From Paenibacillus algicola (GTDB taxonomy: Bacteria > Bacillota > Bacilli > Paenibacillales > Paenibacillaceae): a stretch of 64,000 nucleotides of DNA. Made by a program: the position numbers and the translations under genes. Under the pieces are notes generated by a model. That model searched no databases, was not told the origin of the DNA, and was given only the letters and a program-made list of their open reading frames with translations. The stretch is from assembly GCF_005577435.1 (NCBI RefSeq), contig NZ_CP040396.1, positions 3,796,501 through 3,860,500 on the forward strand, read 5' to 3'. This document shows positions 56,601-64,000 of this stretch, in pieces. How positions within the stretch are numbered: the stretch's first letter is position 1; each line of letters opens with the position of its first letter.

Positions 56601-56878
56601 AGGGACAGTACTTCTGTTCCTATGACTTGATATTCCTCATAGGTGCACCAAGCAGCCTGATTGATTTGGTGAAGCGATTGGAACATCTCCGGCAGAATCG
56701 ATGCTTTAGCTTGATCGAGCTCATGAATTGAAATTGTAACTGAATACGGAATCAGCTTGCGCAAAGGCATCGTTTCGAAAAATGAAGCTGGAAACCCTTT
56801 GAATACAAAAAGCACCTTTTGGTTCGAATCCTGCATCATTCGCAAGAGATCTTGTTCGATTCTTTTATAATTGTTCAT
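53624..56878 (-). CDS. RecQ-like DEAH helicase with long unfamiliar N- and C-terminal regions
   Basis: 1084 residues. N-terminal 320 residues not recognised. The helicase core is at about 325-700: Walker A SPTGAGKSVMFQVPA, ISPLIGLMTDQVQGL, DEAH box LFVIDEAHIVTTWGK with the aromatic-rich RecQ-type run FRSDYWYLG, TATA motif III, and motif VI YVQEIGRAARAL. About 380 residues at the C-terminus lack obvious RQC or HRDC domains. GGGAGG lies 8 bases before the ATG at 56878, 4 bases after the sigma-factor stop. It lies between a sigma factor and a DNA-reading protein, so it probably remodels DNA in a defence or regulation complex. Confidence 0.82.
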   Translation of the reverse strand: MNNYKRIEQDLLRMMQDSNQKVLFVFKGFPASFFETMPLRKLIPYSVTISIHELDQAKASILPEMFQSLHQINQAAWCTYEEYQVIGTEVLSLYFNIMIYENNVYHRTFPCLYSIPAAERLFITYFEDENSTEEPEQDPDFEIFQKYYGTLKKIDNNWFIVYADSEPAIDYYSIPDLDLPERKLANDDTAELELVEEEDVLVGLIARVLSNTATEQQEVRISYTGDLSVSIHRYRARIQLLQSLLPHITFVLTTKTTSLVPQLYETEYLRVLEKYWNYTSFRDLRMYKDIHDPEFKKETVFIPQSQVIDSIVQQATLAHQGESYRDIFVTSPTGAGKSVMFQVPAIYLAEKYGLMTIVISPLIGLMTDQVQGLMDRNVHMSATINSEITPVEKMGIIERIRTREISILYISPETLLSRSDIAQLIGDREIGLFVIDEAHIVTTWGKAFRSDYWYLGSYLQRLRKKEMQFPIATFTATAIYGGVEDMYAETRDSLNLINPISYFGYVKRDDLEVRIKKSSQSKERFKEYLEDKFKVLVFRLEQYLAKDEKTLVYFPTVGLINQFHEFSKIFASERLRQHLTSYYGPLSKDLKNGNYKRFKEGESLVMLATKAFGMGIDLPDIVNVYHFAPTGNVCDYVQEIGRAARALERGYAYFDFLPKDFVHVNRLHGISTIRKQQLVQVMAKVVQLINENKHSSNVRHLLVNAEEFRYIFQQGAEASDEVDNKLKTALLIIEKDFKAKMGYSPIIARPRSVFAKEYFMIQKDQEQQILERYGRYFKKVAEGHKTVYGNIYTCDMKNLWESRFQSLSFPQFKYKFHSKDEDLGLPFLVNLLPVLQLQLVLKSVHRDQFTNELNHQLELIADIFGAYAKERSYFSISEFAAELKKKIKGDKYFCENLASILIHSADHYDRIMQKHSNFYQRFMKYSESKEKYSIQNSGYAGFLDWIKIEWRQILNQGQQINTEPSHVTMFLPKVSPEKVEKTFILLGILEALGNLIYRVNGGDNPEIFLRINSRMQIERSIQNPARYINYILENVKERHYLSVAMLTHLFENEVDNDRFWEYIENYFLGIIPDEVLAKTGNSRS

Positions 56879-56882
56879 CCTG

Positions 56883-58013
56883 TCAACCTCCCATTGGTTC
56901 TGGCCAGTAGTAGTCATCGCGGTTTGCCCTTTTTCTCATTTTATTTGCTAATTTCTTCAATGCCTTGGCTTCTATCTGTCTGATTCTCTCTCGCGTTACT
57001 CCGAACTGTTCCCCTACTTTCTCGAGTGTTTTCGGTTTGCAATCACCAAAACCGAACCGTTCCAGAATAACCTCTTGTTCCCGTGGTTTGAGATGAGTGC
57101 TTATCAATTCATGAAGCAGCTTCTTCAAGTCGTGCTGCTCTGCCAAAAGTGCAGGATCAAAATAGATTTTACTGTACTCGCCCAATAACCGATGCGTCTC
57201 CAGACTTATAAATTGACTTAGTTCCGACTCTTGACCATCCTCCGAAATATTCTGTTCGGTGGACGTCATCCCTAACACCTGATGCTCAACGATCTTGGCT
57301 CGCTCGTATTGGGCTGCAGAAATGCCAAGTTGCATAATTATCGTCTGTTGGTCAGGGATGTTATTCTCCACTTCGTAAGCTTGTTCTTCCCGCCGGATCT
57401 TCTGAATCAGTTCAAACATATGTACCGGCACTCGAATCATTGTTCCCGTATCGACGATAGCCCGTATTATACGTTGCCGTATCCACCAAACAGCGTAAGT
57501 CGAGAATTGAACATCCTTGGTCACATCAAACTTTCTAATAGCGTCCATTAGCCCTATTGTACCTTCTGATACTAGGTCATCATAGGAATGTTGGTGATTG
57601 GAATATCTTAAATACTTCGAGGCCAACTTATGAACAAGTTTCATGTTATCGACAACTAGCTGTTCGAACTCTAGATTGTTACGAGTCTCATGGTACCCTT
57701 TCAGTAGGATAGTATTTCTCGAGTAAACACTCTGAATGGATGAGTTATCCATTACCTTCGGGTCAGAGACCGGCTTCCATTCCATATTTAAAATGTCATC
57801 AATACTCGGTTCTTCGTTTGCTTCCTTGGACTGGTCATTGTGCAGGATATTCTGGAAACCCATAATCTCAAGAAACATCTCGACGTCTTCGTTCTCTAGT
57901 TGCTCATCAGATAAGGATTGCAGAAGAGCCTTCGCCTCGGCAAAAGGAATTGTCTGCTTATCAGGAAAAGTACGTTCAAACACTTGCTGTACCTCGCGAA
58001 TACTTTTGCCCAT
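56883..58013 (-). CDS. Sigma-70 family RNA polymerase sigma factor leading the defence operon
   Basis: 376 residues. Region 2 (YDDLVSEGTIGLMDAIRKFD, VQFSTYAVWWIRQRIIRAIV), region 3 (RVPVHMFELIQKIRREEQAY) and region 4 with the helix-turn-helix TLEKVGEQFGVTRERIRQIE are all complete, as in SigA-type primary factors. The first 110 residues differ from SigA and are acidic. AAGGAGG lies at ideal spacing before the ATG. It is the first gene after the palindrome-overlapped promoter. It may direct polymerase to this operon or elsewhere. Sigma factors heading a restriction-type operon are unusual. Confidence 0.9.
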   Translation of the reverse strand: MGKSIREVQQVFERTFPDKQTIPFAEAKALLQSLSDEQLENEDVEMFLEIMGFQNILHNDQSKEANEEPSIDDILNMEWKPVSDPKVMDNSSIQSVYSRNTILLKGYHETRNNLEFEQLVVDNMKLVHKLASKYLRYSNHQHSYDDLVSEGTIGLMDAIRKFDVTKDVQFSTYAVWWIRQRIIRAIVDTGTMIRVPVHMFELIQKIRREEQAYEVENNIPDQQTIIMQLGISAAQYERAKIVEHQVLGMTSTEQNISEDGQESELSQFISLETHRLLGEYSKIYFDPALLAEQHDLKKLLHELISTHLKPREQEVILERFGFGDCKPKTLEKVGEQFGVTRERIRQIEAKALKKLANKMRKRANRDDYYWPEPMGG

Positions 58014-58051
58014 TTGAAGTCCTCCTTAATTACCAAAAACACCCTATACGA

Positions 58052-58090
58052 ATATTACCATAATGAAATTTGATATTTCAATATCAAATT
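58052..58090 (-). promoter_or_regulatory. Promoter and 24-bp palindromic operator of the sigma/helicase operon
   Basis: Minus strand: TTGAAA (58081-58076), 18 bases, TAATAT (58057-58052). Over the -35 box lies a perfect palindrome, arms AATTTGATATT (58067-58077) and AATATCAAATT (58080-58090) with a 2-base centre. A repressor dimer bound there would block polymerase. No obvious controller gene lies in the operon except the sigma factor; the XRE gene at 40360 is one candidate. Confidence 0.65.
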
Positions 58091-58342
58091 ATAGATCGGT
58101 GAGAATTTTAATGGAATCACTCCCCTGAAAAAGAAGTTTTCGTATCAGCTATAACTTGCTCGGCATGCACACGACTTTCCAATTGTTTAGTGAGCAACTC
58201 CAGGAAAAGAATCTAAAGTCGAGTTCCTGAGGTCTTTTTCTCATATACGAATCGTCATCAAGTCGCGAAGGATTGTTACATTTCCTATGTAGTCAGTCGT
58301 ACACCCGTTCTCCTATCTCAAGAGCATACCAAAATAAGAAAA
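58091..58342. other. Non-coding gap between operon promoter and tns terminator
   Basis: No gene seen. A weak stem CAGGAA/TTCCTG (about 58200-58227) followed by CTTTTTCT on the plus strand could be a leftover terminator. Between the tns terminator and tnsE (58386-58565) only one structure was found: AGAACCAA-T-TTGGTTCT at 58549-58565, directly after the tnsE stop. Confidence 0.4.
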
Positions 58343-58385
58343 AGCCGATCGAATATCAGGAATTGATACCCGAAATTCGTCGGCT
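58335..58385 (-). terminator. Terminator of the tns operon
   Basis: AGCCGA-T-CGAAT (58343-58354) pairs with ATTCGTCGGCT (58375-58385) with one bulged base. On the minus strand it is followed by TTTTCTTATTTT. It lies between tnsE and the sigma-factor promoter and would insulate the cargo from the transposition genes. Confidence 0.7.
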
Positions 58386-58565
58386 CAGTTGTATACTTAT
58401 TTCGAGTGAATGATGGGCAATTTACTTAAAATGCAAATCCACATGAGACTTGAACATGGTAAAATCCAGGCAAGATCGTGAACGTGAGAATATAGCGCAT
58501 TGTAATCAAATCCAGCTAGAAGCAATCGTGGTAATTCATTGCTGAGATAGAACCAATTTGGTTCT

Positions 58566-60179
58566 TTACGTCATTAACTTACCTGCAAGTCTAGAGGCCC
58601 ACTCGCGAATCGTATCACTTTGATAATGCTTTAATTTTTCAATATTCATGGTCTCGCATTGGTTAAGAACTGATTGATCCCAATGTCCACCTTTTTGAAC
58701 CAATCCATCGAGAAGCTGCCTTATGTTTCGCTCTATTTTCCTAAATGACAACTGATTTCTTGGACGGAGAATAAGTGTAGAAATCGACCAATCATCCGGT
58801 CTTGCCACTTCGATAATATAGGATGACGTGATTCCATTAATCACCTGAACTATGGCACATGTTCTGCGTGCGCCGTTCATACAGACAGAGAATCGCTTAC
58901 CAGGCGGCACTCTTACTACTGACATCCTGACTTTCACTTGAAATGTCTTCTTCAACATTTCAATCATCAGAAAAAATGGTTCAAGACCGATTGCATCGGA
59001 CGCTAGAATCGTCTCGAGTGTCTGAAAGTCGATAGGTGGGGTATCCCCGCCAGCCATGGAATCCTGAGTACTGACTTCTTCAGAAGCAGCTGTATGTTTT
59101 CCCCCGCGTCCAGTCGTCACGATGACTTCATTTCCTGTATTTGAATGTCTTACGCTGGTTCGACGAGTCTCCACTAAAGGATAATTGGCAAACTGCATTA
59201 TTGTAGGAGGAGTCTCTAAAACATCTTGATTTGAATCCTCTTTGGCGTTATCGCTTTGATCGTTCAGTACATAGTCCGAATTTTTAGAACCAGGAATCAT
59301 ACGAATCGCCTTGTCACCCGAGCTCCATTCACGGCGTTTCTTAGAGGGATGCCAAAAGAGAATCTCATTTGATGGGTGCTGAAATCCGCCTATGGCAATG
59401 ATCTCTTTGACAAGCACATAATCGATAAATTGCACACCGCGTGTATGCATTTCAATAGGGCCTATGGGTGGAAGATCAATAGTTAGAGGTACACCTTTCT
59501 TTAAGGTAGCGGATGGATTATAGGGTGAACTTTTAACTGCATGACTGAACATACCCTGATAAACAGAATCCCACAAGGACCGAATCATCGGGTCTGTGTA
59601 GATCCATGAGAGGTGGCGAACGTTGCTGTCTGTAGCCAATTTGGCTGGAACTCGATTGCTCAAGTCAAAATGCAATGTTCCCCCCAATGAATATCTATTA
59701 TCGATTAACAAATCCAAGCCATGAGGTTGGAGCAAATAGTAGGCTAAGTACCTTGAGTTAATAAACAGAGCTCTAATCAATTCAATTACTGGTATACAGT
59801 ATGTAAGACCATTCGATTGATACTGAATGACATTTTGCAACCCGAGCTCAGGATTTTTACCAAAATCAATCAAACGTTTAGGCAGCTTAAAACCGTTGGT
59901 CACAGTGCCTTGGTTGAGAGCATCTATGGTAATGTGGAATGCCGATCCATTCATAGGTGTAATCTGGTCATAAGTCCCGTTTGAATAGATTTGACCAATA
60001 CGCAAATAAGGAATCGTCCCCCAGGGGTAGGATACTACCTTTATCCTTTCGGCTGATGTTTTGAATGCGACACGAATTCTCCAGTTACCCTTATAATCCA
60101 TAAACGGCGATCCAAACCAGACTAATTCCGCCTCGTGATTCTCTGGAAAAGGCCAGGATCTTAACGTCAGTGTTGCCAT
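58566..60179 (-). CDS. tnsE: TnsE-like targeting protein
   Basis: 537 residues, against 538 in Tn7 TnsE. Shared layout by eye: a PxxELxRxLFxxxxY segment (PVIELIRALFINSRYLAYYL), a VKEIIAIGG strand matching the Tn7 VEEIVG region, an acidic, low-complexity middle, then the C-terminal DNA-binding domain (FSVCMNGARRTCAIVQVING, IIEVARPDDWSISTLILRP) and a final helix with EWASRLAGK. In Tn7, TnsE directs insertion to replicating and conjugal DNA through the sliding clamp. The ATG at 60179 has GAGGAG 8 bases upstream and overlaps the end of tnsD by 13 bases. Confidence 0.82.
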   Translation of the reverse strand: MATLTLRSWPFPENHEAELVWFGSPFMDYKGNWRIRVAFKTSAERIKVVSYPWGTIPYLRIGQIYSNGTYDQITPMNGSAFHITIDALNQGTVTNGFKLPKRLIDFGKNPELGLQNVIQYQSNGLTYCIPVIELIRALFINSRYLAYYLLQPHGLDLLIDNRYSLGGTLHFDLSNRVPAKLATDSNVRHLSWIYTDPMIRSLWDSVYQGMFSHAVKSSPYNPSATLKKGVPLTIDLPPIGPIEMHTRGVQFIDYVLVKEIIAIGGFQHPSNEILFWHPSKKRREWSSGDKAIRMIPGSKNSDYVLNDQSDNAKEDSNQDVLETPPTIMQFANYPLVETRRTSVRHSNTGNEVIVTTGRGGKHTAASEEVSTQDSMAGGDTPPIDFQTLETILASDAIGLEPFFLMIEMLKKTFQVKVRMSVVRVPPGKRFSVCMNGARRTCAIVQVINGITSSYIIEVARPDDWSISTLILRPRNQLSFRKIERNIRQLLDGLVQKGGHWDQSVLNQCETMNIEKLKHYQSDTIREWASRLAGKLMT

Positions 60180-61932
60180 GAAGAAGTCTCCTCTGGTGAT
60201 GTGAATGGTTGCAATAGTCGGCTTTGACCGATGCATCGATTAATTTCGTCCAATACTTCCTGAGAATAATCAGGTCTTAGTCCTGCAAGCTTCTCCAGCT
60301 TCCATCGTTTAATTGGCCACTCTCCAGACAAACGTTCCGCAGCCCAACGTACTCTGCGTATCTGAAACTGGGATACAGATTCTACATAGATTGATAAAAC
60401 ACTCATCGTTACGGGAAGCTTATGTTGATACTTCTCTAGCCAGCTAAGCTTCCCGATTCTCTTGCCAATCAAGGTAATTGTAATACGAACTGGCTTGGAG
60501 TTACTTAGATGGCTTTACATACCTGTTCAACATTCCAACTTAGCTCCAAATCACGTTTTTCCCAGTCAACACGCATGCGGGGGGACTTCCTTGTATTTTT
60601 CGGAGTAGGGGCCGTTCCACTCTTCTTAGCGTGCTTTGGTTTAAGTGGAACTTCTCGTACCGGCGATTTCCCGTTGGCATACTTGATGACAGTATTCGTA
60701 TCCACCCCAAGCCTCTCAGCAGTTGAGCGATAGGACATCCCTTCTTGCATGCATTGCTTAAGCTTATCCGACCATATTGGACCGAACGACTTGATTCTTC
60801 CTCGATAGTACTTTTCTTCTTCAGACCTATCAGGACCACGACGAGAATAGGAGAATCCGCATGAACATACAAATGTGCCAACAGGTTGCCCTGTATCTGA
60901 GCAACGGGTGATATCACACTGCGTAACAACTAAATTTTTATAATGGTCAGCCGCCTTATTTAGACAGGGCCAGGGTGCATTACCAAATGGAGCGTTTGTA
61001 ACGTCCGTGCGATTAAGAAATTCACGAAATGATCCATATAGAAAGCGGATGAGAAGCAACTGACGTAAAGGATGAACAGCTCGTCGTGCTGTTCGCGTTG
61101 ATTGCTCCAACCACGAATATCTAACTTCTAATGGATCACTATCTAATAGATCTAACAACTCTCTACCATAAAAAAGAACGGGCTGCTCGCAAAGCTTCTG
61201 TTGGCGGATACGTGATAATACAGTAACGAATCCCTTCTCTGTTAATCGTGGCAGGATAGCCTTTCTTAAGTCATATAAAGCCGGCAGTTTGTTCTGCTGA
61301 ACGAGTAAATGAATGTCTTCAGCAATATCTGATAGGCGATCAATTAGTTTATTGGGTAAATCTTCAATGACAGCAATCGAACGAAACATATGTCTAGATA
61401 TCGGCAAAACATTTAAACCATGTCTATCCGATAATGGACTCGTTAGCTCATGCAGAACTCTCCTGTGGTGAGGACAGAGATACACACCTGGCAATTGATG
61501 AATTCGATGCCAGTAGGGCTCACCATAACGTTGAATGTCTTGTTCGTAACAGGAAGGGCAAAACCACAAGCGATTCGTCTGATCAATCGTGCTTGCTGTT
61601 ATGCCTACTAAAGCATGAATGCCCGATCCATCCGTGCTTCTCATAAGTGCCTTAACCCGTATAGCTAGGGAGTCCGGTAAGAAAGGGGCATAGTAAGTGT
61701 AGAAGGTGTGCCTGTTAATCCATTCATCAGCCATGATCTGAACTACGTTTCTTCTCGACAATGCATCCAGATGGCTTGGAAGATCGATCGTAGGAATGAC
61801 ATTGTCAGTGCCGAAAACTTCTCTTAATGTCCATTTAGGACTCGTATTATTTGATCTAATGTGATACCTGGCGATCACACTATACAAGAGTTCGTCAGGG
61901 TATGGGATTGGAAGTGCACACCATTCATTCAA
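60167..61932 (-). pseudogene. tnsD: TnsD/TniQ target selector, one frameshift
   Basis: Expected about 588 residues from a TTG at 61932 with AGGTGATG upstream. The TniQ part has PYPDELLYSVIARYH and a zinc-binding pair FCPSCYEQD ... LCPHHRRVLHE; a helix-turn-helix follows (SYRSTAERLGVDTNTVIKYA). The frame ends at VDWEKRDLELSWNVEQVCKA then I and stop, but the next frame continues as HLSNSKPVRITITLIGKRIG, KLSWLEKY and the TnsD C-terminal region (to 60167). One extra C at 60509-60513 (GCCAT to GCCCAT) joins them, the same octamer AAAGCCAT as in hsdR. TnsD-type proteins choose a fixed chromosomal attachment site. Confidence 0.83.
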
Positions 61933-61942
61933 CTTTCATCAC

Positions 61943-63613
61943 CTATCCGTGAAACTCCATTGGATTTTTAATATAACCCGCAGCCTTTAACGAGTCATAG
62001 GCAGACATTTTCTTCTTTCGGCCTTGGGATACAATGAGCCGCAAGTCGCTTGGATTCGACCGTATTACCTTTGGCTTCGTCTTACTACGGTGCTGCGATG
62101 AGTTATTCGCCAAAGCACTTTGCTTCTGCAATGCCACTTTAAGTGCCTAATTATGAAGATCGATTTCATCCAATTCATGAAGATGAAGTTTCGTTACCTC
62201 TTCCGCAGCTTGAGAAGCTATTGCTTGTGTCACACCTGCCTCAATTAGCCATGCACTGACTTCATTTATCGTCTGTTCAGTGACGTCATAGCCAAGTTCT
62301 GTTCGAATCACTTCTAACCGCTCTGCTTGCCTTTGTTCAGCTTCAATGCGATCCAAATAATCGTCGATGGAAACACTGTCATAAATATCAGCGAATTTCT
62401 GGATTTGAGCTTTCTTACCTGAGCGTAGAGCCTCTAAAGCTGGCCTAATCAAGGTGAGTCGATCCTTTGCCACGGAGCGAATTAGCCCCGGCGTAACCGA
62501 TTCGAGTTCTTTATCCAAAGCTCTCCATTGCGTTAGCATGAATAGCTTGATGGCAATATCCGATATGCCTTGTGACTCTTCATACATGACATCAATGAAC
62601 TCTTGATCCAACTCGACTTTCTTGTCCGTCCACTGGTACTTCCACAACCCCTGAAGCAACCAGTTCCATTCCTCATCTTTCTTGAAGTGATGCCATGTGG
62701 CATCTCCTTGACCACTATTCCGTCTAGCATTACGAAACTCGCCGTTCAATGCAGGAAGAGCTTTGTAGGTTCCGACAAGAATAACTGGCAGCCCAATGGT
62801 ATTAACTAATTGAACAAAGAAATTAAGCATTTGAGCAGCGCGGTCATCCTTAGCTTCTTGAAGATTCTGAATTTCATCAATGACAAGTACCCCAAGGCAG
62901 TGGACTGCCGCAGCTTGTGCCATCAGAGGAAGTAACTCATCCGGGTTCTTGGTTACATTTTTCTTGTAATATTTTGTTCCGACGAGGCTGTCTACTGCTA
63001 ACAAGAAGTTTAGACATAGTCCTCTTATGGATCCATCATGAGGGCAATCCATCTTCAACCAAACAATTTGAAAAGGAGCAGGCATGTCCTGCCCTCTATA
63101 TTTGCGATGCAGAATGACTTGCGGATACATTTGCAGAATTCGCAACAAACTGCTGGACTTACCAATCCCGGATATGCCAACTAAGGCAAATCCAGCAGAG
63201 GTTGGAGTATTAACTGGGTAACCGCTTGTATTGCCCTGCATAATGAGCTCATAGGCATCCTTGCGAGCTCTGAAAGCGTAATTTAGAGTCAGAGGGTTAC
63301 GACCTACATAGCCGTCACGAATAAGCCTTGAAATGCTCTGCTGAAGCTCCAGATGTCTGGATAATGGTCGAAAGAAATCGCGAGATATACGTTGAACACA
63401 GTGCAACCGGAGATGAACGGGAAGGTCGCGCTCCGAGGCATTGAAGATTGGCTCGGACGCCAGTTCGTTCACAACCGTCTTATCATCCCAAATCGGTGGG
63501 AGAGCTTCGAGCAGTGGGTTGTTTCGATAGTCCTCAAGAAGCGGATCTTGGTAATCGGCTTCTACAAACTCGCCGCGGCTGAAATGGAATAACGGAACAT
63601 CAAATTCACTCAT
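61943..63613 (-). pseudogene. tnsC: TnsC AAA+ regulator with an in-frame TAG before its C-terminal tail
   Basis: 488 residues to a TAG at 62149-62147. The same frame continues for 67 codons to 61943 (ALKVALQKQSALANN ... SDLRLIVSQGRKKKMSAYDS, LKAAGYIK). Total 556 positions, against 555 residues in Tn7 TnsC. Walker A is GISGIGKSSSLLRIL, Walker B VLVIDEIQNL. In Tn7 the last ~50 residues of TnsC bind TnsA, so the stop would remove that contact. A GTG at 62137 could restart translation of the tail. Start overlaps the tnsB stop as ATGA. Confidence 0.83.
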
Positions 63614-64000
63614 TCATCATCACCATCTTCAAGCAAATAAGCTTTTATTTTAGATAACTTGTCCGCTGGAGGAACATAGGCTTGTTTAGTCTCTGCCTTA
63701 TCGTTAAGTTTCAATGGAACTACGTTGTTTGTTGAATTGCTTGGTGTTGCGACTTTTTCAGACAACTGGAATGCTTCTTGTTCACGATTAGACGCTTTCT
63801 CGTTAGAACGCCGCTGTCTGGTGCCTTTAACACGCTTACTGTTACTTTCCTCACTTTGCTGAATGGCTGTATTCGTTTTCTTGGTTGCCTCATCAACGAT
63901 AGCCTTTGTTTGTGCGTCGAGCTCAATTTTGGAGAGCATGTTTTTCACTTCCTGATGTCGTCCTTGGTACCGCTCAATCTCGAGCAAATCTTCAACTTCT
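63610..64000 (-). CDS. tnsB: TnsB transposase, C-terminal part only
   Basis: About 130 C-terminal residues; the catalytic DDE domain lies outside the window. Seen are a charged helix (YQGRHQEVKNMLSKIELDAQ), a low-complexity basic linker, and an acidic C-terminus (PPADKLSKIKAYLLEDGDDE). In Tn7 the TnsB tail contacts TnsC. Identified by position directly before tnsC with an ATGA overlap, and by this tail. TnsB would bind the AAATAAAGTATTAGACTGG sites at 41.3-41.5 kb. Confidence 0.75.
   Translation of the reverse strand, partial: EVEDLLEIERYQGRHQEVKNMLSKIELDAQTKAIVDEATKKTNTAIQQSEESNSKRVKGTRQRRSNEKASNREQEAFQLSEKVATPSNSTNNVVPLKLNDKAETKQAYVPPADKLSKIKAYLLEDGDDE

Larger units (their letters stand above)
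41314..64000. mobile_element. Tn7-like transposon carrying a defence island (left part; right end outside window)
   Basis: The left terminus TGTTCAAAGA at 41314 is followed by AAATAAAGTATTAGACTGG. The same site recurs in weaker form at about 41390-41410 and again at 41445-41465, giving three spaced TnsB-type sites. tnsE, tnsD, tnsC and the end of tnsB lie at 58.6-64 kb in the order and direction seen in Tn7, where tnsA is next to the right end; tnsA and that end should lie beyond 64,000. The identified cargo genes between are defence-like. The base composition is lower in GC than the NRPS region. The insertion point is 6 bases from the mini-element. Confidence 0.85.

Noticed and set aside
60167..60472. 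Separate 101-residue gene between tnsD and tnsE
   Set aside because: It is the C-terminal region of TnsD in the shifted frame.
61943..62137. Independent 64-residue gene between tnsC and tnsD
   Set aside because: It is in the same frame as tnsC directly after the TAG and reads as the TnsC tail, though internal initiation at the GTG cannot be excluded.

Overview
The window looks like a Paenibacillus-type Firmicute chromosome. This is an inference from AGGAGG-type ribosome binding sites, two very large surface proteins with triple S-layer-homology (SLH) anchors, a CcpA-type cre site, a fatty-acyl-primed NRPS/PKS cluster and several low-GC mobile elements.

Layout. (1) 1-17,898, minus strand: part of a lipopeptide/polyketide operon. 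Order of transcription is FAAL-ACP-C-A-PCP, then C-A-PCP-C-PCP-C-A-PCP (the middle module has no A domain), then KS-AT-ACP, then a coupled GNAT acetyltransferase, then a gene cut by the left edge. The A-PCP block of the first protein and the first A-PCP block of the second are near-identical ~1.95 kb direct repeats. (2) 18.3-34.7 kb: a beta-helix/FN3/SLH surface protein under a perfect cre site; small housekeeping-type genes (YnfA, NUDIX, quinol monooxygenase-like, PfpI/DJ-1, LysR); an RCC1-repeat/SLH surface protein; and a divergent MalT-type LuxR regulator. Two homologous arrays of exactly nine 51-bp repeats face in opposite directions around ynfA and nudix. (3) 34.7-40.8 kb: an insertion-sequence-rich patch. 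It holds an IS5-like element, an intact IS256-family element that truncates an immunity-like gene, a second immunity-like gene, IS remnants, a folded repeat and an XRE regulator. (4) 40,886-41,307: a 422-bp gene-less mini-element with the end architecture of Tn7 and a perfect 5-bp target duplication. (5) 41,314 to beyond 64,000: a large Tn7-like transposon. Its left end has three TnsB-type sites. Its tnsB (partial), tnsC, tnsD and tnsE are at 58.6-64 kb, and all identified cargo genes between look like defence genes.

How the cargo fits together. On the minus strand, one promoter overlapped by a 24-bp palindrome drives a sigma-70 factor, a RecQ-like helicase with large unfamiliar extensions, a protein joining a catalytically degenerate N6-methylase fold to an S-subunit target-recognition domain, then HsdM, HsdS and HsdR of a type I restriction system. 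Next come a DRHyd-like/TPR protein, a TIR protein and a ThsB-like TIR protein, and then an OLD-like ATPase with a PIN nuclease. The sigma/helicase/pseudo-methylase module and the DRHyd-TPR/TIR/TIR trio are the best candidates for undescribed systems.

State of the element. tnsC has an in-frame TAG just before its C-terminal tail. tnsD, hsdR and hsdM (twice) show single-base frameshifts. Most of these would be repaired by one C in a C run, so either real decay or sequencing error is possible. The remaining cargo genes are open. All domain calls were made by eye; no database search was run.
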